From Streptomyces muensis (GTDB lineage: Bacteria > Actinomycetota > Actinomycetes > Streptomycetales > Streptomycetaceae), in contig NZ_JAKEIP010000004.1 of NCBI RefSeq assembly GCF_021474425.1, forward strand, positions 52,344 to 116,343: a DNA stretch of 64,000 nucleotides, in the 5' to 3' direction. Below are positions 54,786-62,477 of this stretch, one piece after another. The stretch's first letter is position 1, and each line of letters opens with the position of its first letter. The notes under the pieces are model-generated. The model was not told the origin of the DNA and searched no databases. It saw only the letters and a list, made by a program, of their open reading frames with translations. A program made the position numbers and the translations under genes.

Positions 54786-56251
54786 GGCCCCGGATGCGCG
54801 GGCACTCCCTGCGCACCCGTCTCCTGCTGTTCGTCGGCTTCACGCTCACCGTGGTGTGTGCCGCGATGGCACTCACGACCATCTACGCCCAACGCGCCTA
54901 TCTGCTGGGCAACCTGGACCAGCGGGTCAGCGACGCCGCCGAGCGCAGCCAGGGCGGGCTCCAGCGGCGGGCCGGCGACGCGGAGGACCTGGGCTTCCTG
55001 AACGAGCGGGGGCAGCCGGCCGGCACGATCGCCGCCCGGCTCGACGGCGATGTCGTCGCCGCCGAATTCGTCGATTCGGACGCCGTGCCACGGCCCCTCA
55101 CGGCCGCTCAGGTCGCCGCGCTGGACGGTGTCCCCACGGACGGGTCCCTCCACACCCGGCGTGTCCCCGGCCTGGGCACCTACCGGGTGACCGCCATCGA
55201 CGGCGAGGGCGTGCCCGTCCTCGCCGGCCTGCCCATGGACGACGTACAGGACATGATCAACAACCTGGTCGTGATCGAGGCCGGTTTGGCGACCGCCGGG
55301 CTCGCCGTCGCCGGATGCGTCTGCGCCGTCGTCATCCGGCGCCAGCTCCGGCCGCTGAGCAGGGTGGCCGCCACTGCGGTCGGCGTCTCCCGTGCCCCGC
55401 TGGGCCATGGCAAGGTCTCCGGACTCGTCCGGGTACCCGAACGCGACACCGACACCGGGACGGAGGCCGGACAGGTCGGGGCCGCCCTCAACCGCATGAT
55501 CGACCACGTCGAGTCCTCACTCGCCGAACGTCAGCGCACCGAGGAACGCATGCGCCGCTTCCTGGCCGACGCCAGCCACGAGTTGCGCACGCCGCTCGCG
55601 TCCATCGTCAACTACGCGGCTCTGATGGATCGCGGCACCGACAGGATCGACCCCGCACTCGCCTGGCGCCGCGTCTCCGCCGAGTCCGTGCGCATGACCG
55701 CTCTCGTGGAGGACCTGCTGCTGCTCGCCCGGCTGGACGAGGGACGGCCGCTCAGGCGGGAGGAGGTGGATCTCACGATCCTGGTCGCCGAGGCGCTCTG
55801 GGACGCGCGGGCCGCCGGTGGTGGACACGAGTGGCAGATCGAGGTGTTCCTCGACGCCCCGGCGGTGGTGATCGGCGACTCGGCGCGACTGCACCAGGTG
55901 GTGACCAACCTGCTGGCAAACGCCCGTACGCACACGCCGCCCGGCACCACGGTCACCGCCACGGTCGAGGCGACGGAGCAGTCGTGCGTGGTCCGGGTAC
56001 GCGACGACGGGCCGGGTATCCCGCCCGGCCTCCTCCCCACGGTCTTCGAGCGCTTCACCCGCGCCGACACCTCCCGCTCCCGCACCACCGGTGACGAGGG
56101 CGGAACGGGACTTGGGCTGGCCATCGTCACCGCCATCACGGCGGCCCACGGCGGCCGTATCGGTGTCGAGAGCGAGCCCGGCCGCACGGTGTTCACGATC
56201 GAACTGCCACTTGCCGGCAACGGCGAACCCACGCTCACGCGGGAGATCTGA
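54782..56251 (+). CDS. Membrane sensor histidine kinase
   Basis: A 489-residue kinase. One membrane helix lies near 13-33, an extracellular sensor of about 125 residues follows, and a second helix lies near 160-182. Then come the HAMP-like linker, the H box FLADASHELRTPLAS with His266, the N box NLLANARTHTPPG, and G boxes DDGPGIP and GGTGLGLAI. The sensor part resembles nothing I know. It partners the OmpR-type regulator encoded just before. Confidence 0.95.
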   Translation: MRPRMRGHSLRTRLLLFVGFTLTVVCAAMALTTIYAQRAYLLGNLDQRVSDAAERSQGGLQRRAGDAEDLGFLNERGQPAGTIAARLDGDVVAAEFVDSDAVPRPLTAAQVAALDGVPTDGSLHTRRVPGLGTYRVTAIDGEGVPVLAGLPMDDVQDMINNLVVIEAGLATAGLAVAGCVCAVVIRRQLRPLSRVAATAVGVSRAPLGHGKVSGLVRVPERDTDTGTEAGQVGAALNRMIDHVESSLAERQRTEERMRRFLADASHELRTPLASIVNYAALMDRGTDRIDPALAWRRVSAESVRMTALVEDLLLLARLDEGRPLRREEVDLTILVAEALWDARAAGGGHEWQIEVFLDAPAVVIGDSARLHQVVTNLLANARTHTPPGTTVTATVEATEQSCVVRVRDDGPGIPPGLLPTVFERFTRADTSRSRTTGDEGGTGLGLAIVTAITAAHGGRIGVESEPGRTVFTIELPLAGNGEPTLTREI

Positions 56252-56283
56252 CACCGCGCCTGCGTCTTCCGCGGACTGTTCAG

Positions 56284-56310
56284 GACTTCGGGGACACTCA
56301 CCCCGAAGTC
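56284..56310 (+). terminator. Hairpin terminator after the two-component genes
   Basis: GACTTCGGGG and CCCCGAAGTC form a perfect 10-bp stem with a 7-base loop, 33 bases after the kinase stop. No T-run follows, as is usual in high-GC actinomycetes. A second hairpin (ACCCGGC/GCCGGGT) follows at 56360-56378, before the next gene. Confidence 0.75.
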
Positions 56311-56479
56311 TCAGCGACTTCACATAAACGCAGGTCATTCGCATCTTCTACACCTGGGAACCCGGCTGTTCGCCGGGTCCGGAGACCTCAGTTCAGTTTC
56401 AAATCAGGTTGCTCCGCCACAGTCGACGTCGCCCGGCCGTCCGCCATGGACGCGCCAAAGACTGAGGGAGCCAGTGACG

Positions 56480-57820
56480 ATGTCCGAGTTCGAGACCGGG
56501 GAGTCCGCGGCGCAGGAGGAGCGGTCGGAGACCGGCCGCCGCGCGCATGCGAGCCGTCGCAACTTCATGCGCAAGGTGTTCTTCGCCAGCGGTGCCACGG
56601 CCGTGGCGACGATGGGCGGCGCCGGTGCCTGGGCCGCCATGGCCGACGACACCACCGGCACGGCCGACGCCACCGCCTCCCCGGCCCCGAGCGGGGCCCC
56701 CAGCGGTGGCCCCGGTGGTGGCACAGGCGGACCCGGCAACCAGTCGATCACCGAGGACTTCGTCGGCCTCACCACCGACGGCAAGCGGATCGACGACCTC
56801 TTCACGATCCACTCCACCGGCGTGAAGACGGGCCCCGTGATCACCGCCGCGAACGCCTTCCTGGGCGGGCTCACCGACACCCAGAAGTCCTCGACGCAGT
56901 TCACGGTCCACTCCACCGAGTGGCGGCTGTGGAGCAACATCGACTCCTACGACCGCCAGGGCGTCTCCCTCGCGGACCTGAGCGACGATCAGAAGGCCCT
57001 GGGCACCGCTCTGTTGAAGTCGGCGCTGAGCGCCGACGGCCTGGAGACCACGGAGAAGATCCGCAAGATCAACCAGGCGGCCGGCGAGGCGATCGGCAAG
57101 ACGGACTCATTCAACGAGGACGCCTTCTACTACACGGTGATGGGCACCCCGTCCGACACCGAGCCCTGGGGCTTCCAGTTCGACGGTCACCACCTGGTCA
57201 TCAACTACTTCGTCCTCGGCGACCAGGTCGTCATGAGCCCCTGTTTCTGGGGCTCCGAGCCGACCTCGATGGAGATCGATGGCGAGACCGTGACGGTCTG
57301 CCACGAGGAGGTCGTCGCGAGTCTCGCCTTCATCAACTCACTCACCGCGGCCCAGCAGGCCGTGGCCATCGAGTCCTCGACCAAGTCGAACGAGTCGATG
57401 AAGGCGGGCGCCTTCTCCGACAACACCGTCCAGGCGTACACGGGCCTGCGCGGCAACAAGCTCTCCGCCGCCCAGAAGCAGAAGCTGCTCGGCATCGTCG
57501 AGGCCTTCGCGAGTCGTGCCAAGGCCGACGTCGCGAAGGCCCGGATGGCGGAAGTCCGGAGGCACGTCAACGACACGTACGTGACGTGGGCGGGCGGCAT
57601 CGAGGACGACTCCGCATTCTACGTCCGGGTGCACAGCCCGGTCGTCTGGGTCGAGGTCGACTGCCAGGCCCCCGGCCCGCTCGCCGGCGCCTACGGCGCC
57701 AGCCAGGGCAGCGGCGCGACCCAGAAGCACGTCCACTCCGTCATCCGCACCCCCAACGGCAACGACTACGGAAAGGAACTCCTCCGACAGCACTACCTGA
57801 CGTCACCGCACCACCAGTGA
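56480..57820 (+). CDS. DUF3500 protein with Tat signal
   Basis: A 446-residue exported protein. The Tat signal is SRRNFMRKVFFASGATAVATMGG (twin Arg at 26-27), followed by a Gly/Pro/Ser/Ala/Thr-rich linker to about residue 90. The rest is a DUF3500 domain with FYYTVMGTPSDTEPWGFQFDGHHLVINYF. Members are exported, probably metal- or cofactor-containing, and of unknown function; the HVHSVIRTPNGNDYG end is kept. GAGGGAG lies 9 bases before ATG 56480. It is next to the two-component pair and may be its target. Confidence 0.87.
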   Translation: MSEFETGESAAQEERSETGRRAHASRRNFMRKVFFASGATAVATMGGAGAWAAMADDTTGTADATASPAPSGAPSGGPGGGTGGPGNQSITEDFVGLTTDGKRIDDLFTIHSTGVKTGPVITAANAFLGGLTDTQKSSTQFTVHSTEWRLWSNIDSYDRQGVSLADLSDDQKALGTALLKSALSADGLETTEKIRKINQAAGEAIGKTDSFNEDAFYYTVMGTPSDTEPWGFQFDGHHLVINYFVLGDQVVMSPCFWGSEPTSMEIDGETVTVCHEEVVASLAFINSLTAAQQAVAIESSTKSNESMKAGAFSDNTVQAYTGLRGNKLSAAQKQKLLGIVEAFASRAKADVAKARMAEVRRHVNDTYVTWAGGIEDDSAFYVRVHSPVVWVEVDCQAPGPLAGAYGASQGSGATQKHVHSVIRTPNGNDYGKELLRQHYLTSPHHQ

Positions 57821-57850
57821 CGTAGCAACCGAGCATTCCCGTCATCGAAG

Positions 57851-57877
57851 GGGCCGCGCCCGTCCCGGGTGCGGCCC
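57851..57877 (+). terminator. Strong hairpin terminator after the DUF3500 gene
   Basis: GGGCCGCGCCCG pairs with CGGGTGCGGCCC (one G-U pair) around a 3-base loop, 30 bases after the stop. It is the most stable hairpin noticed in this part. No T-run follows. Confidence 0.8.
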
Positions 57878-58321
57878 TCGATGCCGCATCGTTCGACAGC
57901 CCTGCGGACAGCTTGGGCCGAGACCACGTCGTCAAGCCTGGCATCGTCCGCCCGCACATTCCGTTGCCGCGATGTGCGAGCTTCGAACCGTCCTGCACTT
58001 CCCTGGCGTGGGCTCGTCCGCGACTGCCGCTCGGTTTCCATGGCCATGAGCCTCGGGACATGATGCGTGCCGCGCTTGCCTGGATGTGGGCAAGGAGCTT
58101 GACCGTGGGCCAGTGGGTGCGCATCGTGCCCAGCCCGGACACGTAGTCAGCGAACGCGGCGGCCGCGTTGGTGAAGGCGCCTCATATCCCGCTGACCGAG
58201 AATGCGTCAGTTCCTCCCGACACGGTCATGGAGCGACTGGAAGCATTGTGCTCGGAATTATCTCTCATCGCCTTTGGGAAATAGCGACTTCTCGCCTCTA
58301 TATCGCGGGTACAGTCGCCCC
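57878..58321. other. Intergenic region before the AhpD-like gene
   Basis: No supported gene lies in these 444 bases. TACAGT at 58310-58315 ends 6 bases before the next ATG and there is no Shine-Dalgarno sequence, so the downstream message may be leaderless. Confidence 0.4.
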
Positions 58322-58807
58322 ATGAGCAACCACGATCACATATCCCGTGTAGCCTTCAAGAAGGCAATTCCCCGACATGTCCGCGGCCATGGGGCCCTCC
58401 ACGCGGCCACCGTTTCGGCGGCTCAGGACGCCAAGGTCGAACCGGAACTGCTGGAACTGGTCAGGATCCGCGCCTCGCAGATCAACGGCTGTGCGTTCTG
58501 CCTCGACATGCGCACCGAGGACGCCCGCGCGCAGGGCGGGACCGAGCAGCGGATCTACGCGCTCAGCGCCTGGCGGGAGACCTCCTTCTTCACCGAACGG
58601 GAGCGCGCCGCACTGGCGTTGGCCGAGGCGGTGACTCTGGTGCACGACCGGCAGGTGCCGGACTCCGTCTACGCCGAGGCCGCAGGGGTCTTCGACGATG
58701 CCCAGATCGCGGCGCTGCTCTCGGTAGCCACCGTCATCAACGCGTACAACCGGATCGCCATTGCGACACGCATGGTTCCCGGTGGTTATCGGCCCACTCA
58801 GAAGTAG
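58322..58807 (+). CDS. AhpD-like carboxymuconolactone decarboxylase family protein
   Basis: A 161-residue helical protein with the redox motif GCAFCLDMRTEDARAQG. Cys57 and Cys60 are present; the His of CxxCxxxH is replaced by Arg64. The TERERAALALAEAVTLVHDRQVPDSVYAEA segment is typical of the family. It may act as an alkylhydroperoxidase, though the missing His could impair proton relay. The gene stands alone on the plus strand between terminator and the minus-strand cluster. Confidence 0.88.
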   Translation: MSNHDHISRVAFKKAIPRHVRGHGALHAATVSAAQDAKVEPELLELVRIRASQINGCAFCLDMRTEDARAQGGTEQRIYALSAWRETSFFTERERAALALAEAVTLVHDRQVPDSVYAEAAGVFDDAQIAALLSVATVINAYNRIAIATRMVPGGYRPTQK

Positions 58808-58879
58808 GATGAATTCCGGCATGAGTTATTGCGTCGAGTCGAATCGAAATCGGCCCGGCGTCGCCAGTGTCCCCCGTTC

Positions 58880-59679
58880 TCATTCCCCCGGCAGCGACTC
58901 CATCACCTCGTCCAGCCATTTCCGCCATTCCGGGACCCGCTCCGCCGGCGCCGCCTTCATCGGCCGTCCCCTCCATTCCGTCACAGGCCGGATTCCGTGC
59001 AGCGCGTTGACCAGCCACACCTCACGGTCGTCCAGCTCAGCAACGGTCCGCGCACGACGGTCGACCGGGATCCCGGACTGCCGGGCACGTTCCTCGATGA
59101 GCCCTGCTGTGACCCCGGCCAGCACGGGCAGCCGTGCCGGGGGCAGGCACAGGGTGTCGTCCTCCCACCACAGGACGCCGGCGGGTGGCTGCCTCCAGCA
59201 CCTCGCCGGAGGGCGGCCAGCACTGCTTCCTGGGCGCCACTCTCGCTGGACGCCCGCCGACGGACCTCTGCCAGGGTGTCCAGGTCAGGTCCCTTCCGGC
59301 GCGGGACGGCACGCGGATCGGGCTGCCCCGTCGCCCAGACTCGCACGTCGGCGGCGAGCGGTGGAGCGGGCCGCCGCGGCAGCAACAACAACTCCTGGGA
59401 GTCAGCGGCGAGTTCCACACAAGGAAACCACTCGCCGGTGCGAGTCAGTACGGCAGTCACGTCCTGCCAGAACTCGACGAGCCGATGCGGCTCGTGTCCG
59501 CCGCACTCGCCGCAGGCACCGAGGAACCGGTCCCGGTGCCTGCCGTACCCTCGCATCCGTCCCTCACGCAGCAACCACGAGTCGGCCACGAGTCGTGGCC
59601 CACTCGCTGCCGGACCCGGGATCAGACCGCAACCGGGCGTCCATGTGTACATGCCTTCCGCGATGGCCGGTTGTGTCAC
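58880..59679 (-). pseudogene. pabC: Aminodeoxychorismate lyase-like (aminotransferase class IV) gene with two frameshifts
   Basis: Minus-strand pieces form one class IV PLP enzyme. The start GTG 59679 (GAGGAGAAG upstream, 13 bases after the monooxygenase gene) gives YTWTPGCGLIPGPAASGPRL and KGPDLDTLAEVRRRASSESGAQEAVLA. Then one frame carries GEVLEAAT and the next VLWWEDDTLCLPPARLPVLAGVTAGLIEERA and EVWLVNALHGIRPVTEWRG to the stop at 58880. The frame changes lie near 59220 and 59190. Either the gene is dead or there are sequence errors. It would release p-aminobenzoate (or a related product) and pyruvate from aminodeoxychorismate. Confidence 0.7.
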
Positions 59680-59692
59680 CAAGAGCTTCTCC

Positions 59693-60880
59693 TCAGTACT
59701 TGCGACCCGCGACGGCGGGCGCGTCGTGCCGGGGACCGTACGGCGCATGCTCCAGCCAGGCCCCGCACCACGGCAGCACAGGCGCCAGGGCCGCCGCCAC
59801 GCGCTGCTTGCCCCGCACGGTCCGGCGTCGGGGCCGCAGGTGATCCAGCGCCGTACCGGCGGCGGCGCTGTTGAACAGGCCCGCCGCACACCGGACTTCC
59901 GCGAATTCGGCGACCGCCTCGGCTGTCCCCGCAGCGACGGCCTTCGCCGCGGTCGCCGCGTCGGCGATCCCGCTGTTCATACCGCGTGCCCCGAACGGCG
60001 GGAAGAGATGCGCCGCCTCCCCGACAAGGAGCACCCGGCGGTGCGGATCGGTGAACGAGGCCGCCACCTTGCGCAGGAAGCGGTACGTCGATACCCAGAG
60101 GACCCGTTCGCCGTATCCGGCCCCGACGACCGCCGGCAGCCGGCGCCGTACGGCCTCCTCGGTCCCGTACTCCTCCTGCGCGTCGTCGTCCCGGCACTGC
60201 AGGTCGACCTGGAAGCCCCCGGTGAACGGCACCCGCATCACACTGCGCCCGCCGACCCCCGGATGCTCGTAGTGGAAGACCCGCTCCAACGGCAGCTCGG
60301 CGCCCGGGACATCGGCCACGTCCACGACGACGTGGAAGCCCCTGCCATGCGTGCCCTCCATCGCGATGCCCAGCTCGCGCCGGACGGTGGAGCGGGCGCC
60401 GTCGGCGGCCACAGCGTACGCGCCGGTCCACGTCCGCCCGTCCTCGGCGGTCAGCGTGACGCCGGACCGCTTGCTGCGTACGGCGGTGACGCGAGCGTCC
60501 CACACGAACTCCACCCCGGCCCGCTCGCAGGCCGCCCGCAGGAAGCGTTCGGTGTCCACCTGGCGCAAGCTGGTGAAAGCCGGGAGTCCCGGAGGGCGGG
60601 GCGAGGGCGGGAAGGTGCGGGAGTAGACCTCCCGGCCCCGGTACAGAGTGCGCTTCGTGTGCCAGGTCTGTCCGTACGAGGTGATCTCGGCGGCCAGCCC
60701 CGGCTGCATGCCGTCGAGCAGGCCGAGAGTCTCCCCGTGCACGAACAGGGCCCGGCTGCCCGGCCGTTCGCGGCCCTTCGGATCCGCTTCCAGCAGCATG
60801 ACGTCCAGTCCGTGCGCACGCAGCCCGAGCGCCGCCGCCAGGCCCACGGGGCCGGCGCCCACCACGAGGACAGGGTTCAC
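59693..60880 (-). CDS. FAD-dependent aromatic monooxygenase (UbiH/PHBH class)
   Basis: A 395-residue flavoprotein hydroxylase. The FAD motif is VGAGPVGLAAALGLRAHG near residue 7, the DG motif is in AADGARSTVRRELGI, and the second FAD motif is GEAAHLFPPFGARGMNSGIADA (GE rather than GD). The GTG at 60880 overlaps the stop of the upstream ligase gene (GTGA), so it is in one operon with two CoA ligases and the lyase-like gene. It probably hydroxylates an aromatic ring of the pathway product or CoA-bound acid. Confidence 0.87.
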   Translation of the reverse strand: MNPVLVVGAGPVGLAAALGLRAHGLDVMLLEADPKGRERPGSRALFVHGETLGLLDGMQPGLAAEITSYGQTWHTKRTLYRGREVYSRTFPPSPRPPGLPAFTSLRQVDTERFLRAACERAGVEFVWDARVTAVRSKRSGVTLTAEDGRTWTGAYAVAADGARSTVRRELGIAMEGTHGRGFHVVVDVADVPGAELPLERVFHYEHPGVGGRSVMRVPFTGGFQVDLQCRDDDAQEEYGTEEAVRRRLPAVVGAGYGERVLWVSTYRFLRKVAASFTDPHRRVLLVGEAAHLFPPFGARGMNSGIADAATAAKAVAAGTAEAVAEFAEVRCAAGLFNSAAAGTALDHLRPRRRTVRGKQRVAAALAPVLPWCGAWLEHAPYGPRHDAPAVAGRKY

Positions 60881-62454
60881 GCGCGAACGCCCGCGGACTC
60901 GGACTCGGACTCGGAGAGCATGCGGGTGATCTCCACCCGCTTCACCTTCCAGGTCGCGGTCATCGGCAGCTCCTCGAACCGCCACTGCCGCGGCGGCGCC
61001 ATTGCGGGAAGATCCGCCGTAGCCTCCCGCCAGCGCTCCGGGTCCAGTGGCCGCTCGCCGCGCACGCACACCACCGGCACCGGTTCGCGGTCCGCGCCGG
61101 GCACGATGACGACCTCGCGCAGTTCCTCCAGGCGGGACATCAGGGCGTCCTCCACCTCCAGATTGCTGTGCACGGAGTCGATTCGGTCGATCTCCCGGTC
61201 GACCAGATGAAGGACGCCCAGCCGGCTGCGGTAGCCCATGTCGCCCATCTCCCACCAGCCGTCGGTGAGTTGACGGTCGTAGCGGTCCTGCATGCCGAGG
61301 TAGGTGAGGATGCGGCCCCTGGTGTGGGCCTCGATCCGGCCGACGGTTCCGGGCGCGACTCGCCGGCCCTCCGCGTCGGTGACGCGGACGCGGGTGAAGC
61401 CGGGGATGCCGGTACCGACCCGGCGGCCGTCCGCGCGGGCGGCGCTGCGCCGGGTGAACCACTGGAACGCGACCGGGCCCGTCTCGCTCTGCCCGTACAA
61501 CTGGATCAGCCACGGCGAGCGGCGCTTCGAGGCGTCCAGCAGCCGCCGTACGGTGCGCGGGTGGATGGCATCGAACGTGGAGCCGTAGGACCGGACCCGG
61601 GACAGCGGGGCGCCGGGGGCGTCGGCGAGTTCCTCCCACAGCACGAAGGTGTTGGGGTGGGTCTCGACGATGCCCGGGCGGTGCCGGACGAGCAGGGGGG
61701 CTACCTTGGCCGGCGCCGGGTCGGTGATCAGCACGAGCGGGCTGCCGAAGTGGAGCAGGACGCCGAGCAGGTGGTAGAAGCGCGAGTGCACGAAGGACAT
61801 GTGCAGCGCCGCGGTCTCACCACGGGTGGGCCAGCCCATGGCCTGCTGCGGTACGAGCCGGTTCCACATGGTGTTCGGGCAGTGCACGGCGAGCTTGGGG
61901 ACACCGGTGGTGCCCGAACTGTGGGTGATGAGGGAGGGTTCCCGGGGGTGGAGCCGTACGGGTGCGGCGGGTTCGGCACCGGCGTACTTCTCCAGTGGAT
62001 CGGCTCCGGGGGCGTCGTCCACGGAGAGGGTTCGTCCTGCGGGCAGGGTGACGTCGGCGAGCGGGCCTTCCACCTTCGCCTGGTCGGTGATCAGCCAGGG
62101 CCGCCGCAGCCGGGCCAGCAACTGCCCGGCCACCGAGCCGGTCAGCGCGGGCGACAGCAGCACCGGGACGGCACCGATGCGGGCGACGGCACAAGCCAGC
62201 AGGACAATGTCCACATTGTCGGTCTTATGGATGGCCACCTGCTCAGAGGGCCGCACTCCCGCGGCCCAGAGTCGGTCGGACAGGTCGTCGACCACGTCGG
62301 CGAGCACCCGGTAGGTGAGATCCGGGCCGAGCTCAGGGCGGACGTCCAGCGGCCGGTCCAGGGTGACCAGGACGGCTCCGTACCGGTCCGCCGCGCGCCG
62401 GAATGCCGGGCCCAGATAGAAGCCACGTCCGGAAGGCAAGGATTGCTGTGGCAT
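60877..62454 (-). CDS. AMP-dependent acyl/aryl-CoA ligase
   Basis: A 525-residue ANL enzyme. The motifs are ITHSSGTTGVPKLAVH, YGQSETGPVAF, GDMGYRSRLGVLHLVDR and a C-terminal WKVKRVEITR lysine. Unusual: Ser in place of the first Thr of the loop, and a GYRSRLG stretch. The ATG at 62454 follows GAGAGGAA at 8 bases; it follows the upstream ligase gene by 23 bases. Could act as a CoA ligase or load an acyl carrier protein. It precedes the monooxygenase with GTGA overlap. Confidence 0.87.
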   Translation of the reverse strand: MPQQSLPSGRGFYLGPAFRRAADRYGAVLVTLDRPLDVRPELGPDLTYRVLADVVDDLSDRLWAAGVRPSEQVAIHKTDNVDIVLLACAVARIGAVPVLLSPALTGSVAGQLLARLRRPWLITDQAKVEGPLADVTLPAGRTLSVDDAPGADPLEKYAGAEPAAPVRLHPREPSLITHSSGTTGVPKLAVHCPNTMWNRLVPQQAMGWPTRGETAALHMSFVHSRFYHLLGVLLHFGSPLVLITDPAPAKVAPLLVRHRPGIVETHPNTFVLWEELADAPGAPLSRVRSYGSTFDAIHPRTVRRLLDASKRRSPWLIQLYGQSETGPVAFQWFTRRSAARADGRRVGTGIPGFTRVRVTDAEGRRVAPGTVGRIEAHTRGRILTYLGMQDRYDRQLTDGWWEMGDMGYRSRLGVLHLVDREIDRIDSVHSNLEVEDALMSRLEELREVVIVPGADREPVPVVCVRGERPLDPERWREATADLPAMAPPRQWRFEELPMTATWKVKRVEITRMLSESESESAGVRA

Positions 62455-62477
62455 GGGACGGTTCCTCTCTGGCATGG

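Noticed and set aside
56446..57825. A second plus-strand frame of 459 codons over the DUF3500 gene
   Set aside because: It is in the +1 frame of the DUF3500 gene and is rich in Arg and Gly without motifs; the Tat signal and domain are in the other frame.
58829..61210. An open plus-strand frame of 793 codons
   Set aside because: It lies opposite the monooxygenase and ligase genes, has no recognisable motif and no ribosome-binding site.
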